From: Treponema sp. | GTDB taxonomy: Bacteria > Spirochaetota > Spirochaetia > Treponematales > Breznakiellaceae | Direction of reading: 5' to 3' | DNA: 10,992 bases | NCBI GenBank assembly: GCA_020216655.1 | Contig: JAIWNU010000064.1 | Span: 1 to 10,992 of the forward strand | Shown: positions 5,191-10,992 of the stretch, in pieces | How the letters are laid out: every line of letters starts with the position of its first letter | Position numbering within the stretch: position 1 is the first letter of the stretch | Translations under genes and position numbers: made by a program | The notes under the pieces: generated by a model | The model's database searches: none | What the model was told of the DNA's origin: nothing | The model's input: the letters and a program-made list of their open reading frames with translations, nothing else

Positions 5191-5751
5191 ATGAGGACAA
5201 TAAAACCACAAAAGAAAAATAGATTTGTCAGTCTGCTTGCATCTAAACGCCGGTGGATACAAGCATTTTTTGCAATTGGCTTGTATGCGGGGCTTTCAGT
5301 CTTTCATTTAAATCTATGGCTTATTTTAGGCATAGGGGTTGGGAGCGGCATTCTTTTTGGCAAAGTCTTCTGCCGCTGGGCCTGTCCTATCGGTTTTATG
5401 ATGGAATTAATGATGGGCATGGGCGGGGAAAACAACAAATTCATTCAAATGTACCAGTACCATAAGCTTGGGTGCCCCATTGCATGGATATCAGGAGTCT
5501 TAAACCGTTTCTCCCTCTTTAGAATTACACTTAATAAGGACACCTGCCTTTCCTGCGGAAAATGTGATACATCCTGTTATATGCCGGTTTTAGAACAGAA
5601 AAAGTTCAGCTTGTATAAAAATAATTTAGATCGGCCCGGGGATGCATTTTCCTGTTCCCGTTGCCTCGTTTGTGTATCAAGCTGCCCGAATGGCAGCTTG
5701 ACATACAAACTAAGCCTACTGAGGCCCCTTTCAAAACAATCTAAGTTGTGA
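5191..5751 (+). CDS. NapH-like membrane 4Fe-4S protein
   Basis: This 186-residue protein probably moves electrons at the inner membrane. A basic N-terminus precedes two closely spaced hydrophobic segments (about 22-40 and 42-58). Next comes the FCRWACPIGF motif (Cys61, Cys65) typical of NapH/NosR/CcoG-type membrane ferredoxins, and a lone GCP (Cys95). Two full 4Fe-4S motifs follow: CLSCGKCDTSC (Cys119, 122, 125, 129) and CSRCLVCVSSCPNG (Cys155, 158, 161, 165). With only two membrane segments it is shorter than NapH itself, which usually has four. AAGGAG lies 5 bases before the start. No nitrate reductase, NosR partner or dehydrogenase subunit is nearby; the only redox neighbour is the divergent small ferredoxin, so the electron donor and acceptor are unknown. 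The family call is firm, the pathway is not. Confidence 0.85.
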   Translation: MRTIKPQKKNRFVSLLASKRRWIQAFFAIGLYAGLSVFHLNLWLILGIGVGSGILFGKVFCRWACPIGFMMELMMGMGGENNKFIQMYQYHKLGCPIAWISGVLNRFSLFRITLNKDTCLSCGKCDTSCYMPVLEQKKFSLYKNNLDRPGDAFSCSRCLVCVSSCPNGSLTYKLSLLRPLSKQSKL

Positions 5752-5777
5752 AAAAACTAACTTGAAATCTCCGATTT
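5751..5777 (-). terminator. Weak candidate terminator for the TRAP operon
   Basis: On the minus strand AAATC-GGA-GATTT (5777-5765) forms a short AT-rich 5-bp hairpin, and six T residues (5756-5751) follow after 8 bases. The stem is weak and the T-run is distant, so this is only a possibility. It lies about 45 bp past the TRAP permease stop, in the 70-bp gap between convergent genes. Confidence 0.25.
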
Positions 5778-5811
5778 AGAAAGCGGATGCAAAGCAACTG
5801 CACGCAATTAC

Positions 5812-5831
5812 AAAGCTGTAGCTAGCTTTTT
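5812..5831 (+). terminator. Candidate terminator for the NapH-like gene
   Basis: AAAGCT (5812-5817) pairs with AGCTTT (5824-5829) around a 6-base loop, and the run of five T (5827-5831) overlaps the right arm. It lies 60 bp after the NapH-like stop and extends over the last codons of the convergent TRAP permease gene. The stem is short and AT-rich, so activity is uncertain. Confidence 0.35.
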
Positions 5832-7789
5832 CGCCGGGCCTTGTATTCCTGGAAGAAGAATACCAGCAATAAAACCGCAGCCCCAACAAGGTCCGTACTT
5901 AGGCCGGGATACACCAGCATGATCCCCCCTGCAGCGGCAGCGATCCGTTCATACCAGGCCATATTGGTTTTGAAAAATCCGTTAACCCCTGCAGCAAGAG
6001 CCACAATACCGATAATGCTGGTGATCAGCATCCAGATAAGCCCAGCGGCTGTTACATTAAAGAGGAGAATCTGGGGATTAAGCACAAAAATGTAGGGCAC
6101 AAGGAAAGCTGCAATAGCCAACTTGGATGCATTAAGTCCCGTTTTTAAGGGATTAGCTTTTGCAATACCCGCTCCGGCAAAAGCAGCGAGGGCCACTGGA
6201 GGCGTCACATCGGCTATAATTCCGAAATAGAAGGCGAACATATGAGCAGGCAGTATGATTGCCGCAGGGGCTGCCAATGTTGAATCGAGACCTGCAATCT
6301 TACTGAGTATGATTACGATGGCCGGTGCGGTGATGGTGGAGGTAATGACATAATTGGCCGTAGTGGGCACACCCATTCCCAAAATAAGCGAGGTAATCAT
6401 TGTAAAGAAAAGGGTGGGAAGCAGTTGGCCATGGGCCAGGCTCACCAAAAGGGAACCCAGCTTTAGACCAAGCCCCGTGAGCGTAACCACACCAATAATA
6501 ACGCCGGCGCAGGCAGTTGCGGCTATAATGCCAAGAGCTGCGCGGGCTCCAGATTCCAGGCCCCGTACAATTTCTATAGGAGCCATTCTGGTAGACTTTC
6601 TGAGCCAGGACGCGGCTATGGAAAGAATGATTGCCCAGAGGGCTGCTTTCATCGGTGTGTAACCGGAAACAAGCAGGTAAACGATGACCACGAGGGGTAT
6701 CATGAGGTGGCCGCGCTCAAGCATGATCGTTTTGAACTTTGGCAGTTCTTCCCGTGAAAGGCCCCGCAGGCCAAGACGCCGGGCTTCGAAATGTACGCCA
6801 GCCCATACACCAAGGTAATATAAAAGAGCAGGTATCGCTGCAGCACCGATAATGCGTGCATAGGGGATGCTGGTAAATTCCGCCATGAGGAAGGCTGCGG
6901 CGCCCATAATGGGAGGCATGAGCTGACCGCCGGTGGACGCGGTGGCCTCCACCGCTCCGGCAAATTCGGGCTTATAGCCAAGTTTTTTCATCATGGGGAT
7001 GGTAAAGCTGCCTGTTCCAACCACATTAGCCACCGATGAGCCGGATACGGTTCCCATAAGACCGCTGGACAATACCGCCACCTTTGCTGGTCCACCGGCG
7101 GTCCAGCCAGCAACCGCGTTTGCCAGATCTATAAAAAACTGTCCCAGTCCGGTCCGTTCAAGATAGGCTCCAAAAAGGATAAAGAGAAAGATAAAGGTAC
7201 TGGATACCCCTATAGGGATGCCAAATATACCCTCGGTGGTAAAAAAGAGGTGCCCCACCAGGGTAGAGAAATCCGCGCCCCGGTGGGCTAATTTACCCGG
7301 TATATAGGGGCCCGCAAGGGCATAGACAATAAAGACAAGGGCAATGACCACCATAGGAATGCCTACCACACGGCGGGCCGCTTCCAGCACGAGAATCAGA
7401 CCAATGATACCAGCCACGATATCAAAAGTTGTTGACATGCCTGCCCTTTGAACCAGCTCTTTATAAAAGATTACTATATACAAAGGTGCCAGGGCGCCCA
7501 AGACCGCAAGAAAGGCATCAAAAGGATGGAGCTTGTCCCTGCTCCAGCTTTTCTTTGTAGGATAAAGCAGGAAAATAAGACAAAGTCCGAAAGAAAGATG
7601 TATGGATCGCTGAATCATCGCATCCAGGACACCGAATACAGCCGTATAGAGCTGAAATACCGCAAAGGTAATAGCAAGGGCGGAAATAAGACGAGCCCCA
7701 AAACCTTTAAGGCTTCGATAATCCGCTTCCTTATCGAATTTTTTTAAGATTTCCTGGCTGTCCGTTGTAGTTTCCGTCGCTCGTTCCAT
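5822..7789 (-). CDS. TRAP transporter permease, 4TM/12TM (DctQM) fusion
   Basis: The 655-residue integral membrane protein carries both the small (DctQ-like, first about 110 residues) and large (DctM-like) subunits of a TRAP transporter, as is usual for TAXI-type systems. Hydrophobic segments run throughout. Conserved DctM-type loops are visible: a Gly/Ser-rich stretch at 241-261 (SSGLMGTVSGSSVANVVGTG), GGQLMPPIMGAAAF (287-300), GMGVPTTANY (471-480) and ADVTPPVALAA (527-537). It imports a substrate delivered by the TAXI binding protein, driven by an ion gradient rather than ATP. AAGGA lies 9 bases before ATG 7789. It is the last gene of the operon, after the binding protein and DUF1850 genes, with a 103-bp gap before it. 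The substrate cannot be told from the sequence; TAXI systems are associated with organic acids such as glutamate or C4-dicarboxylates. Confidence 0.94.
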   Translation of the reverse strand: MERATETTTDSQEILKKFDKEADYRSLKGFGARLISALAITFAVFQLYTAVFGVLDAMIQRSIHLSFGLCLIFLLYPTKKSWSRDKLHPFDAFLAVLGALAPLYIVIFYKELVQRAGMSTTFDIVAGIIGLILVLEAARRVVGIPMVVIALVFIVYALAGPYIPGKLAHRGADFSTLVGHLFFTTEGIFGIPIGVSSTFIFLFILFGAYLERTGLGQFFIDLANAVAGWTAGGPAKVAVLSSGLMGTVSGSSVANVVGTGSFTIPMMKKLGYKPEFAGAVEATASTGGQLMPPIMGAAAFLMAEFTSIPYARIIGAAAIPALLYYLGVWAGVHFEARRLGLRGLSREELPKFKTIMLERGHLMIPLVVIVYLLVSGYTPMKAALWAIILSIAASWLRKSTRMAPIEIVRGLESGARAALGIIAATACAGVIIGVVTLTGLGLKLGSLLVSLAHGQLLPTLFFTMITSLILGMGVPTTANYVITSTITAPAIVIILSKIAGLDSTLAAPAAIILPAHMFAFYFGIIADVTPPVALAAFAGAGIAKANPLKTGLNASKLAIAAFLVPYIFVLNPQILLFNVTAAGLIWMLITSIIGIVALAAGVNGFFKTNMAWYERIAAAAGGIMLVYPGLSTDLVGAAVLLLVFFFQEYKARRKS

Positions 7790-7892
7790 GCAAATCCATC
7801 CTTTTTAGACCATATATATACTTGTAGGTTGATACAATACATAGCGCATTTCATCAACAGGCTCTGTATATTTTCGGATAATTGTACCAACC
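7790..7892 (-). other. Gap between DUF1850 and TRAP permease genes with a long-loop inverted repeat
   Basis: This 103-bp spacer is long for an operon. GTTGAT (7828-7833) and ATCAAC (7853-7858) form a 6-bp inverted repeat with a 19-base loop. On the minus strand TTGATG (7857-7852) followed after 17 bp by TATCAA is a poor promoter match. The gap could hold a weak internal promoter or mRNA processing site. No coding sequence is seen here. Confidence 0.25.
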
Positions 7893-8363
7893 TCATGGAA
7901 GACCTATGTGAGAAACTGAGTTACTTGATAACTCTATTGCGGTCTCCTCCTGAGCCCATGTTATAAAGGGATACAGATGCTCATTTATTATAACACCATG
8001 ACCGGGAATTGGGGAAATAAAAATTGGCAGCATTTTAAACCATCGGTCCATAGCCAAAACAAAAAAACTATTTTCTATACGAAAGCCCCCTTCGCTTTCA
8101 GAGGGCATACCTGTCGAAGTGGTGTCGTAACGTAATTCATATAAATGCAGCATTCCAGATTCGGCTCGGTAATATTCATACACCGGCCGTTTATGAATGG
8201 AATGGGTATAGGTTAATATAAATTCCCCATTTTCGGGTAAGATTAATTCAGCAAGAATCTTTCCGGCTTGAGATATACATAAAGCGGTGCCTTCATTTTT
8301 ATTTTGGGCTAAGACATTGCTTAAGGGAAATAAAAGGATAAATAAGATGATAAACCGCCGCAT
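7893..8363 (-). CDS. DUF1850 family protein of a TAXI-TRAP operon
   Basis: From ATG 8363 the protein has 156 residues: a signal peptide (MRRFIILFILLFPLSNVLA, cleavage before Q) and a secreted beta-rich domain. It contains the DUF1850 signature FILTYTHSIHKRPVYEYY, followed by a segment corresponding to the family's usual Gly/Ala-rich part (STGMPSESEGGFRI). DUF1850 proteins are found almost always between a TAXI binding protein and the fused permease, exactly as here, so it is probably an accessory envelope component; its biochemical role is not established. The ORF is open upstream to a TTG at 8414 and has another ATG at 8399, but neither has a ribosome binding site and both would put a long polar extension before the signal peptide. 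ATG 8363 also has only a weak GAG upstream, so the start is less sure than the family. Confidence 0.8.
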   Translation of the reverse strand: MRRFIILFILLFPLSNVLAQNKNEGTALCISQAGKILAELILPENGEFILTYTHSIHKRPVYEYYRAESGMLHLYELRYDTTSTGMPSESEGGFRIENSFFVLAMDRWFKMLPIFISPIPGHGVIINEHLYPFITWAQEETAIELSSNSVSHIGLP

Positions 8364-8426
8364 TTCTCGGTACAGCCGGTCATGCGGCGGCAAAAACATA
8401 GATGTAAAATTCAACAGGTTAGCTTA

Positions 8427-9368
8427 TTAGCGCTTAACTTCTGCAAAGAATTTTTCAGCCCCCACATGGAGCGGGATTGACATACCAACCTTTGCGGTTT
8501 CAATCTTGATGTTTGCTCCCTGTTTATGGGCCGCTACCAGTTTAGCCTGGTTTGCGTACATGGTCTTAAGGAGTTCATACACCATATCAGCGGGCAGTTT
8601 GGAACTCACCGCCAGCATGGATTTTACAGACACGGTTTTTACATCGGAACTCACACCCTGGTAGGTATTTGCGGGGATAACCGTTACACTGTAAAATGGC
8701 CATTGTTTCAGAAGCTTATCGGCCACAGCACCGTCTATGGGGACTATAGTAATCTTGCGGGATGCACCGAGATCTTGTATAGCCGCAGTGGGGTAACCAG
8801 CGGTGGTAAAGGCCGCATCAATATTGCCATCCTTAAGGTTGCTGGCTGATTCGGCAAAAGAGAGATACTGTACCTTTATATCGTTATAAGTTAGGCCAGC
8901 GGCTTCCAGTATTTGCCGAGCATTAGCTTCTACACCGGAACCTGCAGCTCCAACAGAAACCCGCTTACCTTTGAGGTCCGCTACTGTTTTAATGCCCGAA
9001 TCAGCCAGAGCTACAAGCTGAACAGTCTCATCGTAGAGACAGGCCATGCCGCGCAGTTCCTTAAAGGCTTTATCCTTGAGCAGTTCTGTCCCGTTCAAAG
9101 CATAAAAAGCTACATCGTTCTGCACAAAAATAATATCTACTTTGTTTTCCCGAAGTAGATTGATGTTCGCAATCGAAGCACCAGTAGTCTGTGCTGTGGC
9201 ATTCATTCCCTTTATTGAGCTGTTCCATATTTCAGCCATAGCCCCGCCCAAGGGGTAATAGGTTCCAGCAGCTCCTCCGGTTCCAATCGCAATGAACTTT
9301 TGCTGAGCAAAAGCAACTCCGCTGAGCAGAACAAGACCGGCTAATACAAAGTGAATAACACGTTTCAT
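8427..9368 (-). CDS. TAXI family TRAP transporter solute-binding protein
   Basis: The 313-residue periplasmic protein captures the substrate and hands it to the fused permease. A signal peptide (residues 1-21, cleavage after AFA) leads into the hallmark TAXI N-terminus, FIAIGTGGAAGTYYPLGG (25-42), then FVQND (81-85). DLKGKRVSVGAAGSGVEANA (131-150) corresponds to the hinge/binding region of the family, and PLHVGAEKFFAE closes the protein. The length is typical. ATG 9368 has GGGAGGA ending about 5 bases upstream. It is the first gene of the operon, directly downstream of a promoter carrying a palindrome. The DUF1850 gene follows, with an uncertain start 13 to 63 bases after this stop. The ligand is not predictable by eye. 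Confidence 0.95.
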   Translation of the reverse strand: MKRVIHFVLAGLVLLSGVAFAQQKFIAIGTGGAAGTYYPLGGAMAEIWNSSIKGMNATAQTTGASIANINLLRENKVDIIFVQNDVAFYALNGTELLKDKAFKELRGMACLYDETVQLVALADSGIKTVADLKGKRVSVGAAGSGVEANARQILEAAGLTYNDIKVQYLSFAESASNLKDGNIDAAFTTAGYPTAAIQDLGASRKITIVPIDGAVADKLLKQWPFYSVTVIPANTYQGVSSDVKTVSVKSMLAVSSKLPADMVYELLKTMYANQAKLVAAHKQGANIKIETAKVGMSIPLHVGAEKFFAEVKR

Positions 9369-9396
9369 GTAGTCCTCCCTCTTAACAGATATTCCA

Positions 9397-9425
9397 ATTG
9401 TATAAGCTCATTGGCTACAGTGCAA
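9397..9425 (-). promoter_or_regulatory. Promoter of the TAXI-TRAP operon
   Basis: On the minus strand TTGCAC (9425-9420) and TACAAT (9402-9397) are exactly 17 bp apart. Transcription should start near 9390, giving a leader of about 22 bases that includes GGGAGGA. This separates the TRAP operon from the ABC permease genes upstream. The -35 hexamer lies inside the 15-bp palindrome at 9416-9430. Confidence 0.6.
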
Positions 9426-9430
9426 CTGTA
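9416..9430. promoter_or_regulatory. Palindromic operator candidate over the TRAP -35 element
   Basis: TACAGT-GCA-ACTGTA is a perfect 6-bp inverted repeat with a 3-base centre. Its position over the -35 hexamer is what a repressor operator would look like. No regulator gene is in the window. On RNA the same sequence would be only a small hairpin outside the predicted transcript, so a DNA-binding role is more likely. Confidence 0.45.
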
Positions 9431-9470
9431 TTTTTTAAGATTGGGAGGCCCATTTAACTCAATGTTATAC

Positions 9471-10334
9471 CTAACCCTTTACTGCGCCCGCAGTGAGTCC
9501 TGAAACTATGTACTTTTGAAGGAAGAGATAAAACAGAACCATCGGAATCATGGAAATTGTAATAAAGGCCATGATGAAATTCCAGCCCGAGGTAAACTGT
9601 CCTTGGTACTGCATCACTCCCAGTGGTATGGTAAAGGTTTTCCGGTTATCCAGAACCAAGAGGGGCAGCAGAAACTGATTCCAACTTTGAATAAAGGTGA
9701 GAATAGTTACCGTGGAAACAACCGGGCCGGAAATGGGAAGTAAAACCCAAAAACCGAAGGTCCAAATGCCTCCCCCATCAACCTGTGTAGCTTCTTGCAA
9801 TTCCTGGGGTATTTCCTTAAAAAAATTAGTAAGTATAAATACACTCATTGGAATTGAAAAAGCAACTTGTGAAAGGACAACCCCGTTTAAAGAGCCGATA
9901 AGGTTTAAGGCACGCAGTTGAAGGTAAAGTGGCAAAATTGCGACAGTGATGGGGAACAACATGCCCATGATAAAATAATTATACAAAATGGTTCTTCCAT
10001 TAAAATGGAGCCGTGATAAGGCGAGGGCTGCCATAAAAGAAACCAGAAGATTAAGGCTTATTGTTCCTAAAGCGACCAGACAGGAATTGGTGAGAAAGAT
10101 CCAAAAATCTGCGTTTTTTGTCAAAATTCCAACATAGGCGGAGGCAGTAAAGACAGATGGCAGCGTAAAGGGGCTTGCAAATATTTCACCATTATTTTTA
10201 AAACTGTTTACAAGAACCGCATAGATTGGAAAAAGGGCAAGTGCCGACAATATTATTATCAACAGAATTCTCAGATATGCAAAAAGCCGTGCATTAAAAG
10301 CATATAATGAGGCGTTTTTATTTCCTGGCACCAT
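9471..10334 (-). CDS. Carbohydrate ABC transporter permease, MalG-like (CUT1 family)
   Basis: The 287-residue inner-membrane permease has about six hydrophobic segments (for example 20-42, 83-107, 116-138, 151-171, 200-226, 252-273). The EAA loop that docks on the ATPase is clear at 181-200: EATQVDGGGIWTFGFWVLLP, with the conserved Gly and the closing I-x-LP-like end. The C-terminus YIVSGLTAGAVKG is typical of MalG-type subunits. It pairs with the upstream MalF-like permease: the two genes overlap by 17 bp, and GGAG lies 9 bases before ATG 10334 inside the upstream gene, so translation is coupled. An uptake substrate (sugar, oligosaccharide or glycerol phosphate) is expected from the family but not specified. 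The ATPase and binding protein are not in this window. Confidence 0.93.
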   Translation of the reverse strand: MVPGNKNASLYAFNARLFAYLRILLIIILSALALFPIYAVLVNSFKNNGEIFASPFTLPSVFTASAYVGILTKNADFWIFLTNSCLVALGTISLNLLVSFMAALALSRLHFNGRTILYNYFIMGMLFPITVAILPLYLQLRALNLIGSLNGVVLSQVAFSIPMSVFILTNFFKEIPQELQEATQVDGGGIWTFGFWVLLPISGPVVSTVTILTFIQSWNQFLLPLLVLDNRKTFTIPLGVMQYQGQFTSGWNFIMAFITISMIPMVLFYLFLQKYIVSGLTAGAVKG

Positions 10335-10992
10335 TTTTCTCTTCTCCTACAACATAACGCTGGTAAAATACATTAAAGATCAGACAAATAAAGAACAGAA
10401 TCACTGCTACCGCGCTTCCGTAGCCAAAGTTAAAACGTCTGAATCCAAAATTATAGAGATAGGTCACAATGGTCTCGGTAGAGTTTACCGGCCCACCCTG
10501 CCCCATAGCCCAGACCACATCAAATACATTAAAGGAGCCGATAACTGATTGGAAAATAGAAATGATAAAGGTACCTTTCATGCTGGGAATGATGATATGC
10601 CATATAGTCTGAAACGTATTGGCACCATCAACAACAGCCGCATCTTCCAGTTCAGCGGGGACACTCTGCAGGCCCGCAATAAACAAAATGAGATGAAATC
10701 CTAGATATTTCCATAGAATGACAACAAGTACTGCATAAAAAGCAACCGCAGGATCTCCCAAGAGGCCAATCTGTTGTTTTTGTCCAGTCAGCAGTTGGAG
10801 GACCAGTGTAGGTATGCCAAATTCAGGATAATAGATAAATCGCCAGATAATACCGACAACGATTTCAGCTATGATATAGGGAAAGAAAAATACACCCCTG
10901 AAAAACATCTCACCCTTAAAGCGTTTTCTTCCTATAAGGAGCGCAATAATGAAGGCAAGCGGCAATTGAAGCAGCAGGGATGCGATAACAAT
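10318..10992 (-). CDS. Carbohydrate ABC transporter permease, MalF-like (CUT1 family), N-terminus outside window
   Basis: The reading frame is open to the window edge; the last 224 residues are visible. They start IVIASLLLQLPLAFIIALLIG and continue through RKRFKGEMFFRGVFFFPY, the usual third-segment region of MalF-type permeases, so roughly 70-90 residues are missing. A TTG at 10965 would open a shorter ORF but falls in the middle of this hydrophobic segment and is not the start. The EAA loop is at about 116-136 of the visible part (ELEDAAVVDGANTFQTIWHI). The gene ends with ERYVVGEE-like YQRYVVGEEKNGARK and overlaps the MalG-like gene by 17 bp. Together they would form the transmembrane heterodimer of the importer. 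The binding protein gene usually lies just upstream of this gene. Confidence 0.92.
   Translation of the reverse strand: MVIASLLLQLPLAFIIALLIGRKRFKGEMFFRGVFFFPYIIAEIVVGIIWRFIYYPEFGIPTLVLQLLTGQKQQIGLLGDPAVAFYAVLVVILWKYLGFHLILFIAGLQSVPAELEDAAVVDGANTFQTIWHIIIPSMKGTFIISIFQSVIGSFNVFDVVWAMGQGGPVNSTETIVTYLYNFGFRRFNFGYGSAVAVILFFICLIFNVFYQRYVVGEEKNGARK

Noticed and set aside
9442..9452. TGGG-AGG-CCCA hairpin between the ABC permease and TAXI genes as a terminator
   Set aside because: The stem is only 4 bp with a 3-base loop, and on the minus strand it is followed by A residues, not a T-run, so it does not fit termination of the permease transcript.
10318..10965. MalF-like permease as a complete 215-residue protein starting at 10965
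   Set aside because: The codon is TTG in the middle of a hydrophobic segment, and the frame continues open with permease-like residues to the window edge, so the gene is simply cut.

Overview
The window looks like chromosomal DNA from a spirochete, most plausibly a Treponema or Spirochaeta relative of moderate GC content. This is an inference from the gene mix, not from a marker gene: a SufS/SufU iron-sulfur pair, a large membrane adenylate cyclase next to a TPR-like lipoprotein, a TAXI-type TRAP transporter, a small ferredoxin beside a NapH-like membrane ferredoxin, and short coiled-coil membrane proteins. No rRNA, tRNA, IS element, CRISPR array or phage integration site is visible. Genes are tightly packed and the longest intergenic gap is about 130 bp.

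Layout. 1-572 (+): the last 42 codons of a SufS cysteine desulfurase, starting exactly at its catalytic cysteine, followed by a complete SufU. An intrinsic terminator for this pair lies at 651-691, inside the 3' end of the convergent cyclase gene. 638-4221 (-): a TPR-like lipoprotein gene followed by a class III adenylate cyclase, translationally coupled because the stop codon of the first overlaps the Shine-Dalgarno sequence of the second. 4316-4911 (+): a promoter, then a locus with two long ORFs in different frames over the same DNA. Both predict a membrane segment plus a coiled coil. This is the most unusual part of the window. 4908-5751: a 60-residue ferredoxin (-) and a NapH-like membrane 4Fe-4S protein (+), expressed from overlapping divergent promoters.

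5822-9430 (-): a complete TAXI-TRAP uptake operon in the order binding protein, DUF1850 protein, fused 4TM/12TM permease. Its promoter has a 15-bp palindrome over the -35 element, a good candidate operator. 9471-10992 (-): two permease subunits of a CUT1-type (MalF/MalG-like) carbohydrate ABC importer. The first runs off the window, and its binding protein is presumably further upstream.

How the genes fit together. The suf pair supplies Fe-S clusters and the ferredoxin/NapH-like pair uses them for electron transfer at the membrane, although nothing here ties the two together directly. The cyclase and lipoprotein form a probable envelope-to-cAMP signalling unit. The two transporters are separate uptake systems. 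Several starts were moved from the longest ORF to the codon with a proper ribosome binding site (cyclase, lipoprotein, ferredoxin), and the DUF1850 start was moved on signal-peptide grounds.
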